Shown piece by piece: positions 1 through 6,085 of a stretch of DNA of 9,549 nt; the stretch's first letter is position 1, and each line of letters starts with the position of its first letter. The translations under genes were made by a program, and so were the position numbers. The notes under the pieces were generated by a model. That model was not told the DNA's origin, ran no database searches, and was given only the letters and a program-made list of their open reading frames with translations. This DNA comes from Dehalococcoidia bacterium (lineage in GTDB: Bacteria; Chloroflexota; Dehalococcoidia; Dehalococcoidales; BS750m-G39), in assembly GCA_030616265.1 (NCBI GenBank), contig JAUWXS010000015.1, forward strand, positions 1 to 9,549, in the 5' to 3' direction.

Positions 1-122
1 ATGGCGTAGATAAAAAGACCAAGCCAAGCCAGGGGAATTCCGGGCAAAATGGGGGCAAAGACACCGATGAAGCCGACCAGCATTAAGATTGAACAGATAA
101 CGGCGTATATTGCGATTTCCAT
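1..122 (-). CDS. DUF456-like small membrane protein (partial, N-terminal 40 residues)
   Basis: The reverse strand reads an open frame from an ATG at 122-120 to the left edge, so the C-terminal part lies outside the window. The 40 visible residues are almost wholly hydrophobic. They form one membrane segment (MEIAIYAVICSILMLVGFIG), a turn rich in Pro and Gly (FAPILPGIP) and the start of a second segment (LAWLGLFIYA). A first helix, an 'LPGxP' turn and a 'WxGxxxYA' second helix are typical of the N-terminus of DUF456 membrane proteins, whose function is not established. An in-frame ATG at 140-138 would add six residues; neither start has a clear ribosome site. The gene is divergent from the dehydratase operon and probably unrelated to it. 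The family call rests only on pattern memory of a short fragment. Confidence 0.6.
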   Translation of the reverse strand, partial: MEIAIYAVICSILMLVGFIGVFAPILPGIPLAWLGLFIYA

Positions 123-192
123 TGTGGTAAATATTATCATATTTCGAGTGGTTCTACACCCTATGTGCCAATGAACTGAGATTATTTTTTCA

Positions 193-277
193 CCCTATCC
201 CCCTTTATCCCCCTTCCCCTCGAGGGGAAGGGGGAAGTGTGTTTTAAAGAGGGGCTTCGCCCCTCTTAGACACTCCC
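193..277 (+). repeat. Dispersed palindromic repeat, copy 1
   Basis: An element of about 85 bp made of two palindromes. The first, 208-235, is a perfect 28-bp palindrome centred on the CG at 221/222 (half-site TCCCCCTTCCCCTC). The second, 247-267, is a 9-bp stem AAGAGGGGC with loop TTC. The reverse complement of 5181-5264 aligns along the whole length with a few small indels, and both start CCC(T/C)ATCCCC and end ACTCCC. The stretch 247-270 is also identical, 24 of 24, to 5190-5213 in direct orientation because the small hairpin is nearly symmetric. No transposase is present, so it resembles a REP- or MITE-like element. It is not followed by a T-run on the + strand, so it is not a canonical terminator in that direction. 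Confidence 0.8.
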
Positions 278-291
278 AAATACAATCAATG

Positions 292-320
292 TTGACAAAT
301 TATCCTGCCTGTGGTAAAGT
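292..320 (+). promoter_or_regulatory. Sigma70-type promoter with extended -10
   Basis: A perfect -35 box TTGACA (292-297) is followed after exactly 17 bp by TAAAGT (315-320), which matches the -10 consensus at four of six positions. TG at 312-313 sits one base before the -10, giving an extended -10 motif. Transcription would begin near 326-328, leaving a leader of about 200 nt before the CoA-transferase start at 528. It is the only good promoter I see ahead of the seven-gene + strand cluster. TTGAC (292-296) and GTCAA (319-323) also form an inverted repeat over the promoter, which could be chance or a small operator. Confidence 0.6.
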
Positions 321-357
321 CAACCCCAAGAAAGTCGAGTTGTATATAGAGTGTTAG

Positions 358-440
358 AAAATATTGTCTCCCCAGGTTTATATTATACGGACTTCATATT
401 TACCGGGCGCACCTAGTGCGCAGGGGGGGGACAGTATTTT
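358..440 (+). promoter_or_regulatory. Leader stem-loop 1 (16-bp stem with nested hairpin)
   Basis: Bases 358-373 pair without a break with 425-440. This gives 16 consecutive pairs including two G-U wobbles (T364-G434 and T369-G429); the AT-rich outer part leads into a C/G-rich inner part using most of the G8 run at 423-430. Nested inside is a perfect 6-bp hairpin GCGCAC/CTA/GTGCGC (407-421). It lies inside the predicted transcript, so it would fold as RNA. Its ends (AAAATATTGTC and GACAGTATTTT) also resemble terminal inverted repeats of small mobile elements related to REP-associated Y1 transposases, so it may instead be a MITE-like remnant. It matches no riboswitch class I recognise. Confidence 0.55.
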
Positions 441-488
441 GAAAATCTAAGAATATAACTAAAAATAAACTAGAAAGGTTTAAAGTTA

Positions 489-520
489 CCCCCCCCCAAG
501 TGGGGGGAATTTTATTTATT
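489..520 (+). terminator. C/G-run hairpin with T-rich tail: possible attenuator terminator
   Basis: Nine C (489-497), the loop AAGT (498-501) and six G (502-507) give a stem of at least six G-C pairs. It is followed by AATTTTATTTATT (508-520). A strong G-C stem with a U-rich tail is the shape of an intrinsic terminator, although the tail is interrupted by A. Its place between the promoter (292-320) and the first gene (528) suggests leader attenuation rather than the end of a gene. Its C run could alternatively pair with the G8 run of leader stem-loop 1 at 423-430. Confidence 0.45.
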
Positions 521-527
521 AAGGACC

Positions 528-1766
528 ATGAAAAATTCAAAGAAAAACAACAAAAAGATGGCAGGACCTTTAGCCGGGGTTAGGGTGGTGGAGATAACCA
601 TGTTCCAGCAGGGGCCGGTTTGCGGGACGAAGCTGGGGGATTTGGGCGCCGATGTAATTAAGGTAGAGCCTCCGCTTGGAGACCCGGGGCGGGGATTCAT
701 GAGAATTATCGGAACTATGGTCGGCTTGAAGGGGCGAAATTACTACTTTGAGCAGCATAACCGCAACAAGAGGAGTATCGTCCTGGATTTGAAACAGAAA
801 AAGGGTAAGGAGCTATTCTTAAAGCTGATTGATAAGGCCGATGTCTTTATGACTAACATGAGTATAGAAGCCCCAAAGAAGATGGGCATTGGACCCGAGG
901 TACTGCTGAAGAGGAATCCACGCCTGATTTACGCCCAGGCCTCCGGCTGGGGGAGAAAGGGCCCCGATGCCAACGAGCTTTCCTTTGACTATACCGGTAT
1001 CGGTCGGGCAGGGCTTATGATGTCCTCCGGTGAGAGGGGCACTCCACCCTCCCAGGTCTTGCCCGGACTGGGCGATGAGGTGGGGGGGATGGTCTGTGCC
1101 TGGGCAATTTGTGCCGCCCTCTACGCCCGGGAGAAGACGGGAAAAGGACAGCTGGTAGATACCTCCCTGATGGGCAGCCTGATATGCATGGAGAGCCTGG
1201 TCTTATCGGCCCCGGCTATTCTGGGGCAGGAGTTTCCCCGGGAGATCAGGACTCAAGCCGGCAACCCTATCTATAACCACTATAGGGCTAAAGATGACAA
1301 GTGGTTTATCCTGGCTCACCTCCAGCCGGACAGGTATTGGCCTAACGCCTGTCGGGCTCTGGGTATGCCCGAGCTGGAGAATGCCCCCAGGTTCAATAGT
1401 ATAGAAACCAGGGGAGAGCACGCCAAAGAGCTTATCGCTATTATGGATAAGAAGTTTGCCACCAAGACCCGAGACCAGTGGTTTGAGATTTTTAAGCGGG
1501 AGGGCCTGATTCATAGCCCCATCCAGACCCTCACCGAGGTAATTGATGACCCTCAGGCTGTGGCTAATGACTATGTTGCCTGGTTCGACCATCCGGTGTT
1601 GGGCCGGACCAAGATGGTCGGTTTCCCCTGGGATTTCAGCCAGACTCCAGCCTCAATAAGGAAGGAAGCTCCCGAGCTCGGCCAGCACACTGAGGAGATT
1701 TTACTGGAGATGGGTTATAATTGGGATGATATCACTCAGTTGAAAACTGAGGAGGTAATACCTTAA
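528..1766 (+). CDS. Class III CoA-transferase (CaiB/BaiF family)
   Basis: The 412-residue protein should be a cytoplasmic CoA-transferase moving CoA from an acyl-CoA to a free acid, probably activating the substrate of the downstream enzyme. Family marks are the N-terminal GPLAGVRVVEIT (about 13-24), the CoA-binding LGADVIKVEPPLGDPGR (39-55), HNRNKRSIVLDL (77-88), YAQASGWG (135-142) and PGLGDEVGGM (179-188). D183 in the last motif is the expected catalytic Asp that forms the acyl anhydride. Length is normal for the family. The start at 528 has AAGGA at 521-525 but only two bases of spacing. An ATG at 558, giving the family-typical MAGPLAGV, lacks a ribosome site, so the Lys/Asn-rich first ten residues are uncertain. 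FldA (aryl-lactate CoA-transferase) belongs to this family, but the true substrate cannot be read here. A gap of 29 bp leads to the next gene. Confidence 0.9.
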   Translation: MKNSKKNNKKMAGPLAGVRVVEITMFQQGPVCGTKLGDLGADVIKVEPPLGDPGRGFMRIIGTMVGLKGRNYYFEQHNRNKRSIVLDLKQKKGKELFLKLIDKADVFMTNMSIEAPKKMGIGPEVLLKRNPRLIYAQASGWGRKGPDANELSFDYTGIGRAGLMMSSGERGTPPSQVLPGLGDEVGGMVCAWAICAALYAREKTGKGQLVDTSLMGSLICMESLVLSAPAILGQEFPREIRTQAGNPIYNHYRAKDDKWFILAHLQPDRYWPNACRALGMPELENAPRFNSIETRGEHAKELIAIMDKKFATKTRDQWFEIFKREGLIHSPIQTLTEVIDDPQAVANDYVAWFDHPVLGRTKMVGFPWDFSQTPASIRKEAPELGQHTEEILLEMGYNWDDITQLKTEEVIP

Positions 1767-1795
1767 ACTAGGCACTGTAAGAAAGGGGTGACATT

Positions 1796-2962
1796 ATGCC
1801 ACAAGAGAGTGCCGATAAAGGGCTGGCGGCGGCAGACAAGTACTACCGGGATTACGGCTCAAAAGCCAGAGAGCTAAAAGGGCAGGGCAGGAAAATAATC
1901 GGCTACCTGTGCGCCTTTGTGCCCGCAGAGGTAATCACTGCTGCTGGCTTTGTGCCCTTCCGGATAAAGGGGGATGTCAATGAGCCGATTACCAAGGCCG
2001 ATACCGAGATGGAGACTATTATCTGCCCCCTGGTTCGCAGCTGCTTTGATATGGCGCTCAAGGGCAGCTACGAATTTCTTGACGGTTTAGTTGTCCCCCA
2101 TGCCTGCGACAGCATCTGCCGCACCTACGATATCTGGAAGTATACCCTCAACCTCCCCTATTCCCATTTTATCAATATGCCTCACGGCACCGATGACGCC
2201 TCTTTAGACTTCCACCAGGAGGTTTTGAATACATTTAGAGCCAGTTTGAGCAAGTTTGCCGGCAAGGAAATTTCGGACCAGGCGTTGGCTCAGGCAATCA
2301 AGCTCTATAACCAGAACCGGGCTAAGGTTAGAGAGCTGTACGAATTGCGCAAGGCGTCTCCGCCTCTAATCTCGGGTGAGGAATTAACCAAAGTATTAAT
2401 CGCCGCCATGAGTCTTCCCGTAGCCGAGTCTATCGAGATGCTGGGCGATGTCATTGCCGAAGTGAAGGGGAGGGGAGGCATTGCTGCCCAGAAACCAGCC
2501 CGAATAATGGTTATCGGCGCTCAGGTGGATGATATCGCCTTTATTAAGCTGATTGAAGATAGCGATGCCTGGGTGGTGGCTGACGACCTCTGCCCCGGAG
2601 CCAGAGAGTTTCTCTCTTCGGTAGATGTCACCGCCGACCCCATGGCTGGCTTAGCGGAGCGTTATCTGAGAAAGATAAAGTGCGGGCGGACCTATCGCGA
2701 AATGAAGGGGAACTATGAAGAGTACCTGGAGGACAGGTTCGGCCATATGGGGCGGATGATTGACGACTTTGCCGTTGACGGGGTGGTGCTCTATATCTAC
2801 AAGTATTGCGACCCCTACGGCTTTGAGGTGCCCCAGATAAAGAGCTATATCGAGGCTAAGGGCACTCCGGTGCTCTATCTTGAGGATGAGTATTCCATGT
2901 CCACCATTGGACGGCTGCGCACCCGAATCCAGGCTTTCCTGGAGCTGCTTGGCTCAAAATAG
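1796..2962 (+). CDS. 2-hydroxyacyl-CoA dehydratase / benzoyl-CoA reductase subunit, BcrC/BzdN/HgdB type
   Basis: This 388-residue protein is one of two related catalytic-type subunits that would hold a [4Fe-4S] cluster and bind the acyl-CoA. Recognisable parts are the N-terminal GYLCAFVPAEVITAAGFVPFRI (36-57), CPLVRSCFD (77-85), VVPHACDSICRTYD (99-112), IMVIGAQVDD (237-246), the DDLCPGAREF region (263-272) and YKYCDPYGFEVPQI (335-348). By comparison with (R)-2-hydroxyisocaproyl-CoA dehydratase, C77, C104 and C338 are the likely ligands (my inference); C83 and C108 are nearby extras. Length and first place in the four-gene set match BcrC/BzdN. The ribosome site AAGGGGTGA is well placed at 1783-1791. 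The next gene follows after 22 bp, so the two subunits are almost surely co-expressed. Dehydratase versus aromatic-ring reductase is unresolved. Confidence 0.87.
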   Translation: MPQESADKGLAAADKYYRDYGSKARELKGQGRKIIGYLCAFVPAEVITAAGFVPFRIKGDVNEPITKADTEMETIICPLVRSCFDMALKGSYEFLDGLVVPHACDSICRTYDIWKYTLNLPYSHFINMPHGTDDASLDFHQEVLNTFRASLSKFAGKEISDQALAQAIKLYNQNRAKVRELYELRKASPPLISGEELTKVLIAAMSLPVAESIEMLGDVIAEVKGRGGIAAQKPARIMVIGAQVDDIAFIKLIEDSDAWVVADDLCPGAREFLSSVDVTADPMAGLAERYLRKIKCGRTYREMKGNYEEYLEDRFGHMGRMIDDFAVDGVVLYIYKYCDPYGFEVPQIKSYIEAKGTPVLYLEDEYSMSTIGRLRTRIQAFLELLGSK

Positions 2963-2984
2963 TCGAAGATAAAGGAGAACGGTT

Positions 2985-4325
2985 ATGACTGAGGAGAAGA
3001 AGCCTGAGGAAAGAAAGAAGAGAAGGACGGCTACTGAGGCGGCGAGCAGAATAGGCCCCATGGTCAAGGCTATGGTCGGGGAGGTGATGCAGGCCAAGGA
3101 GGAGAAGAAGCCTATAGCCTATTCTTTTATCTGCTGCTGTTACGATGAAATCATCAGGGCGATGGACATTGTGCCCCACTGGGTGGAGAACTACGCTGGT
3201 ATCTGCGGGGCTAAGCGCGACGCCCAGCGCTTTCTGGAGAGGGCGGAGGCGGAAAATTTCTCCCGCTCCCTTTGCACCTATGCCCTGTGCGGTCTGGGCT
3301 TTGACGCCTGGCGTGAGGAGCTGGGCGAAATGCCCCCCGAATCCCCCTGGGGAGGACAGGTGAGACCGACCATGATGCTGGGCAGCGGCCAGATGCTCTG
3401 CGACCCCAGGAATAAGTGGTTTCAGGCTGCCCAGCACTATATGCCCGACATCCCCGTCTATGATTTGGGTCTGCCCTGGCCACCCTACGAGAGCGACTAT
3501 GACTACCGCCAGGTCCAGGACTACTACGTGAAGTATATAGTTGAAGAGCTCAAAGGCCTGGTGCAGTTTCTGGAGAAGCACACCGGTAAAAAGATGGACT
3601 GGGAGCGCTTGAACCAGCTGGTTGAGCTTACCGACAAGACTTGGAATTTAATCTGGGAGACCTACGAACTGCGTCGGGCGGTGCCTTCTCCCATGGGTAC
3701 CGGCGATGCCATGAATACCATGGTGCCCATAGTCTTTATGATGGGAACCCAGCAGGCCTACGACTTCTTTCAGGATTTGAATAAGGAGCTCAAGCAGAAG
3801 ATAGCCAACAAGGAGGGCGAGGTTCCCGATGAGAAGTATCGGCTGCTCTGGGGTGGGGGGCTGCCCGCCTGGTTTGCCTTAGGCGATTTTAACTACTTTA
3901 ACAGCAAAGGGGCGGTATTCCCCGTAGAGACCACCTATCGGATGATAGAGGCAATCTATAATTTCGATATGGACTTGACCAAGGTTACCGACCCGCTGGA
4001 GCATATCGCCTGGCGCTGGGTAAAGTTCTGGACTTACTGGCACGACAGAGCCAGGAAGCGCCCCGGCTCCCACCCCGACGTGGAAAGGCTGATTAAGTAC
4101 TTTGAGGACTACAAGATAGACGGCATCGTGATGCACGAAGCCTTTTCCTGCCGCTCCTGGCACCCGGGCTTAATCTGGCAGCTTAATCTATTGAAGAAGG
4201 TTTATCGTGATATCCCCTCGCTGGTTCTGGAGAGCGATATCGTCGATATCAGTTCCTATAATGAAGCCGACACCAGAGCCAGGATAGACGCCTTTATCGA
4301 CACCCTGGAGGCGGTTAAGAGGTAG
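2985..4325 (+). CDS. 2-hydroxyacyl-CoA dehydratase / benzoyl-CoA reductase subunit, BcrB/BzdO/HgdA type
   Basis: The larger partner subunit, 446 residues, with a charged Lys/Glu/Arg N-terminus (1-40) that looks disordered. The fold follows: PIAYSFICCCYDEIIRAMDI (43-62), VENYAGICGAKRDA (67-80), a cysteine region SLCTYALCGLGF (95-106), MLCDPRNKWF (137-146), RLLWGGGLPAWF (286-297) and HEAFSCRSWHPG (384-395). C97, C139 and C389 are the probable [4Fe-4S] ligands by analogy with the family. The RLLWGGGLPAW stretch corresponds to the 'YWxGxPxW' segment of HgdA/BcrB. Length fits BcrB/BzdO (about 430-450). The run of three cysteines C50-C52 and the extra C102 are unusual. A strong AAAGGAG ribosome site lies at 2971-2977. 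The gene ends 6 bp before the first activator. It should form a heterodimer with the product of the preceding gene. Confidence 0.87.
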   Translation: MTEEKKPEERKKRRTATEAASRIGPMVKAMVGEVMQAKEEKKPIAYSFICCCYDEIIRAMDIVPHWVENYAGICGAKRDAQRFLERAEAENFSRSLCTYALCGLGFDAWREELGEMPPESPWGGQVRPTMMLGSGQMLCDPRNKWFQAAQHYMPDIPVYDLGLPWPPYESDYDYRQVQDYYVKYIVEELKGLVQFLEKHTGKKMDWERLNQLVELTDKTWNLIWETYELRRAVPSPMGTGDAMNTMVPIVFMMGTQQAYDFFQDLNKELKQKIANKEGEVPDEKYRLLWGGGLPAWFALGDFNYFNSKGAVFPVETTYRMIEAIYNFDMDLTKVTDPLEHIAWRWVKFWTYWHDRARKRPGSHPDVERLIKYFEDYKIDGIVMHEAFSCRSWHPGLIWQLNLLKKVYRDIPSLVLESDIVDISSYNEADTRARIDAFIDTLEAVKR

Positions 4326-4331
4326 GGGTTT

Positions 4332-5174
4332 ATGAGCCAGTATTTTGCCGGTGTTGATATTGGTTCCACCATGACCAAGGTAGTCATTATGAACCAGGCG
4401 GTTCTGGCCTCGGTTATCGGTCCTACCGGTCCCGAGCACCGCAAGCTGGCTAACCGGGTCATGGAGGAAGCCCTGGAGAAGGCAAAGCTGCCCTTTGATG
4501 ACATAACCTATGTGGTGGCTACCGGCTATGGGAGAATTAACGTTCCCTTTGCCGATAAGCAGATAACCGAGATATCCTGCCACGCTAGGGGGGCGGCTTA
4601 CCTGCTGCCCGAGGCGAGGACGGTGATTGATATCGGCGGTCAGGACAGCAAGGGGATTAAGCTCAAGGATGGTCGGGCGGTGGACTTTGTCATGAATGAT
4701 AAGTGTGCCGCTGGGACGGGCCGATTTTTAGAGGTGGCGGCTGAGGAGCTTGGTGTTAAGCTGGAGGATATGGGCAAGCTATCGCTGGCGGCTAAAAATG
4801 CGGTGAGGATAAGCAATACCTGCACCGTGTTTGCCACGCAAGAAGTGGTAACCAAGCTATCGGAAGGGGCGGCGCTGCCCGATATTATCGCCGGCCTGCA
4901 CGAAGCCATCGCCACCAGGGTATACGGCATGCTGCGGCGGCTAAAGATAGAGAGAGAGGTGGCGTTGACGGGGGGTGGGGCTAAGAATATCGGCCTGGTC
5001 AAGGCGCTGGAAGCCAAGCTGGGCTTTGCCGTGCTGGTGCCCCCGGAGCCGCTGCTTACCGGAGCGATAGGTGCCGCTCTGCTGGGCGGGGATATAGTCA
5101 AAGAGGCGGAGGAGAAGGGAACGCCTCTGCCTAGGGCTGAGCGCCGCCTGCAGGAAGCCACTCTCTTTACATAA
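4332..5174 (+). CDS. BadF/BcrA/HgdC-type ATPase activator, canonical copy
   Basis: A 280-residue ASKHA-fold ATPase that, in this family, carries a [4Fe-4S] cluster between two activator subunits and uses ATP to drive a low-potential electron into the dehydratase or reductase. The nucleotide-binding motifs are intact: phosphate-1 GVDIGSTMTK (7-16), phosphate-2 VIDIGGQDSK (98-107) and adenosine motif TGGGAKNIGL (213-222). The two cluster-holding cysteines are in NDKCAAGTGRF (C125) and SNTCTVFA (C164). Length is typical of HgdC/BcrD/BzdP-type proteins (about 260-300). It begins 6 bp after the preceding gene and is probably translationally coupled to it. A ribosome-site-like AGAGGTAGGGG lies at 4318-4328. 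The last 25 residues (EEAEEKGTPLPRAERR region) form a charged tail. Confidence 0.9.
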   Translation: MSQYFAGVDIGSTMTKVVIMNQAVLASVIGPTGPEHRKLANRVMEEALEKAKLPFDDITYVVATGYGRINVPFADKQITEISCHARGAAYLLPEARTVIDIGGQDSKGIKLKDGRAVDFVMNDKCAAGTGRFLEVAAEELGVKLEDMGKLSLAAKNAVRISNTCTVFATQEVVTKLSEGAALPDIIAGLHEAIATRVYGMLRRLKIEREVALTGGGAKNIGLVKALEAKLGFAVLVPPEPLLTGAIGAALLGGDIVKEAEEKGTPLPRAERRLQEATLFT

Positions 5175-5180
5175 AAATAA

Positions 5181-5264
5181 GGGGAGTTTAAGAGGGGCTT
5201 CGCCCCTCTTAGAAAAAACATACCCCTTCCCTTTGCTAAGGGGAAGGGGACAAAGGGGATGGGG
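5181..5264 (-). repeat. Dispersed palindromic repeat, copy 2, inside the operon
   Basis: This second copy of the 193-277 element lies in opposite overall orientation and fills most of the 103-bp gap between the two activator genes. The small hairpin spans 5189-5211: a 10-bp stem TAAGAGGGGC with loop TTC. The second palindrome spans 5223-5249: CCCCTTCCC paired with GGGAAGGGG across a TTTGCTAAG loop. Every other junction from 1767 to 7479 is 1-29 bp, so the element looks inserted into a formerly tight operon. On the - strand the small hairpin would be preceded by T6 rather than followed by it, so it is not a standard terminator in either direction. Confidence 0.8.
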
Positions 5265-5277
5265 TTCTAAGATAATC

Positions 5278-6084
5278 ATGGTCTATGTTGCTGGAGTTGA
5301 TATCGGTTCCGTTTTTTCCAAAGTGGTGGTAATGGCCAAGGGCGAAATCGTCTCCCATCATATAATGCCCTCGGGGGGTAACTATAAGCTCACCGCCGAG
5401 GAAGTAGCCAAAAAAGCCCTGACCAAGGCCAAGCTGTCTTTTAAGGATATAGACTATATTGTCGCCACCGGTTATGGTGCCGCTAATGCCTCTTTTGCCA
5501 ATGAGGTGGTTACCGACCTGTCCTGCCAGGGGAGGGGGGTATCCTATCTGTTCCCCTCGGTGCGGACGGTGATTGATATCGGCGGGCAGTTCACCAGGGT
5601 GTTTAGGGTGAATGAGAGGGGCAAGGTTACCGCCTTCTTGCAGAGTGAGAAATGTGCCGCCGGCAGCGGGCGTTTCCTGCAGGTTATTGCCAAGGTCCTG
5701 CAGATTGACCTCAAGGACATCGGCAAGCTATCGCTAAAATCCAAGAACAAGGTTGATTTTAATACGGGCTGTGCCGTATTCGCCGAGTCGGAGGCAATCT
5801 CCCGCATCGCTGAGGGTGCTTTAAAAGAGGATATTTTAGCCGGTCTCCACCGTACTCTGGCGGCCAAGATACAGAGCCTGGTGGAGCGGGTAGGGCTTGA
5901 GCCCGATTGTGCGGTGGTGGGGGGTGGGGCTAAGGATATCGGGCTGGTCAGTAGCCTGGAGGAAAGTTTAGCCAGCAAGCTCTTGCTGCCTGAGGAGCCG
6001 CAGATCGTGACGGCTCTGGGAGCGGCTTTGCTGGCCGAGGAAAAGGCAGCTTCAATCAAGGTCACTAATTTGAAGGGGGGCTGA
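5278..6084 (+). CDS. BadF/BcrA/HgdC-type ATPase activator, divergent copy
   Basis: The second activator, 268 residues, is homologous to the preceding one throughout (GVDIGS, YIVATGYG, RTVIDIGGQ, CAAGSGRF, GGGAKDIGL). Both cluster cysteines are kept: C126 in EKCAAGSGRF and C165 in NTGCAVFA. It departs from the canonical ATPase at phosphate-1 (GVDIGSVFSK, 6-15) and phosphate-2 (VIDIGGQFTR, 99-108, where its sister has GGQDSK). That fits a heterodimeric activator with unequal subunits, as in BcrA/BcrD or BzdP/BzdQ, rather than the homodimer of HgdC or FldI. I chose the ATG at 5278 because VYVAGVDIGS then aligns with the sister's N-terminus. A TTG start at 5233 would run through repeat copy 2. 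No good ribosome site precedes 5278 (only GGGG at 5261-5264). Confidence 0.87.
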   Translation: MVYVAGVDIGSVFSKVVVMAKGEIVSHHIMPSGGNYKLTAEEVAKKALTKAKLSFKDIDYIVATGYGAANASFANEVVTDLSCQGRGVSYLFPSVRTVIDIGGQFTRVFRVNERGKVTAFLQSEKCAAGSGRFLQVIAKVLQIDLKDIGKLSLKSKNKVDFNTGCAVFAESEAISRIAEGALKEDILAGLHRTLAAKIQSLVERVGLEPDCAVVGGGAKDIGLVSSLEESLASKLLLPEEPQIVTALGAALLAEEKAASIKVTNLKGG

Positions 6085-6085
6085 T

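Larger units (their letters stand above)
123..527. other. Intergenic region with repeat, promoter and structured leader
   Basis: I see no convincing gene here. From left to right it holds a possible six-residue extension of the divergent membrane protein (to 140), a dispersed palindromic repeat (193-277), a sigma70-like promoter (292-320), a 16-bp stem-loop (358-440), an A/T-rich stretch, a C/G-run hairpin followed by T-rich sequence (489-520), and an AAGGA ribosome site (521-525). I found no leader reading frame of useful length between the promoter and the first gene. The region is markedly more AT-rich than the genes except at the palindromes. Confidence 0.7.

Noticed and set aside
247..267. 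Small hairpin at 247-267 and 5190-5210 as a rho-independent terminator
   Set aside because: Neither copy is followed by a T-run on the + strand, and the - strand of copy 2 has its T6 before, not after, the stem. It fits better as part of a dispersed repeat.
193..277. CRISPR-like repeats
   Set aside because: Only two copies, 5 kb apart and inverted, with no regular spacers and no cas genes.
299..323. Divergent promoter on the reverse strand (TTGACT at 323-318 with GATAAT at 304-299)
   Set aside because: The spacer is only 13 bp, too short for a sigma70 promoter; the TTGAC/GTCAA symmetry alone is not enough.
2856..3581. Long open frame (241 residues) on the reverse strand across the two dehydratase subunits
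   Set aside because: It is antisense to two well-supported genes, spans their junction, has low-complexity Leu/His/Ser-rich composition and no recognisable domain.
4640..5221. Reverse-strand open frame of 193 residues over the first activator
   Set aside because: It is antisense to intact ATPase motifs and its start lies in the repeat; no family resemblance.
5233..5277. TTG start giving a 283-residue form of the second activator
   Set aside because: The extra 15 residues (LRGRGQRGWG-type) come from repeat copy 2; the ATG at 5278 aligns with the sister protein's start.
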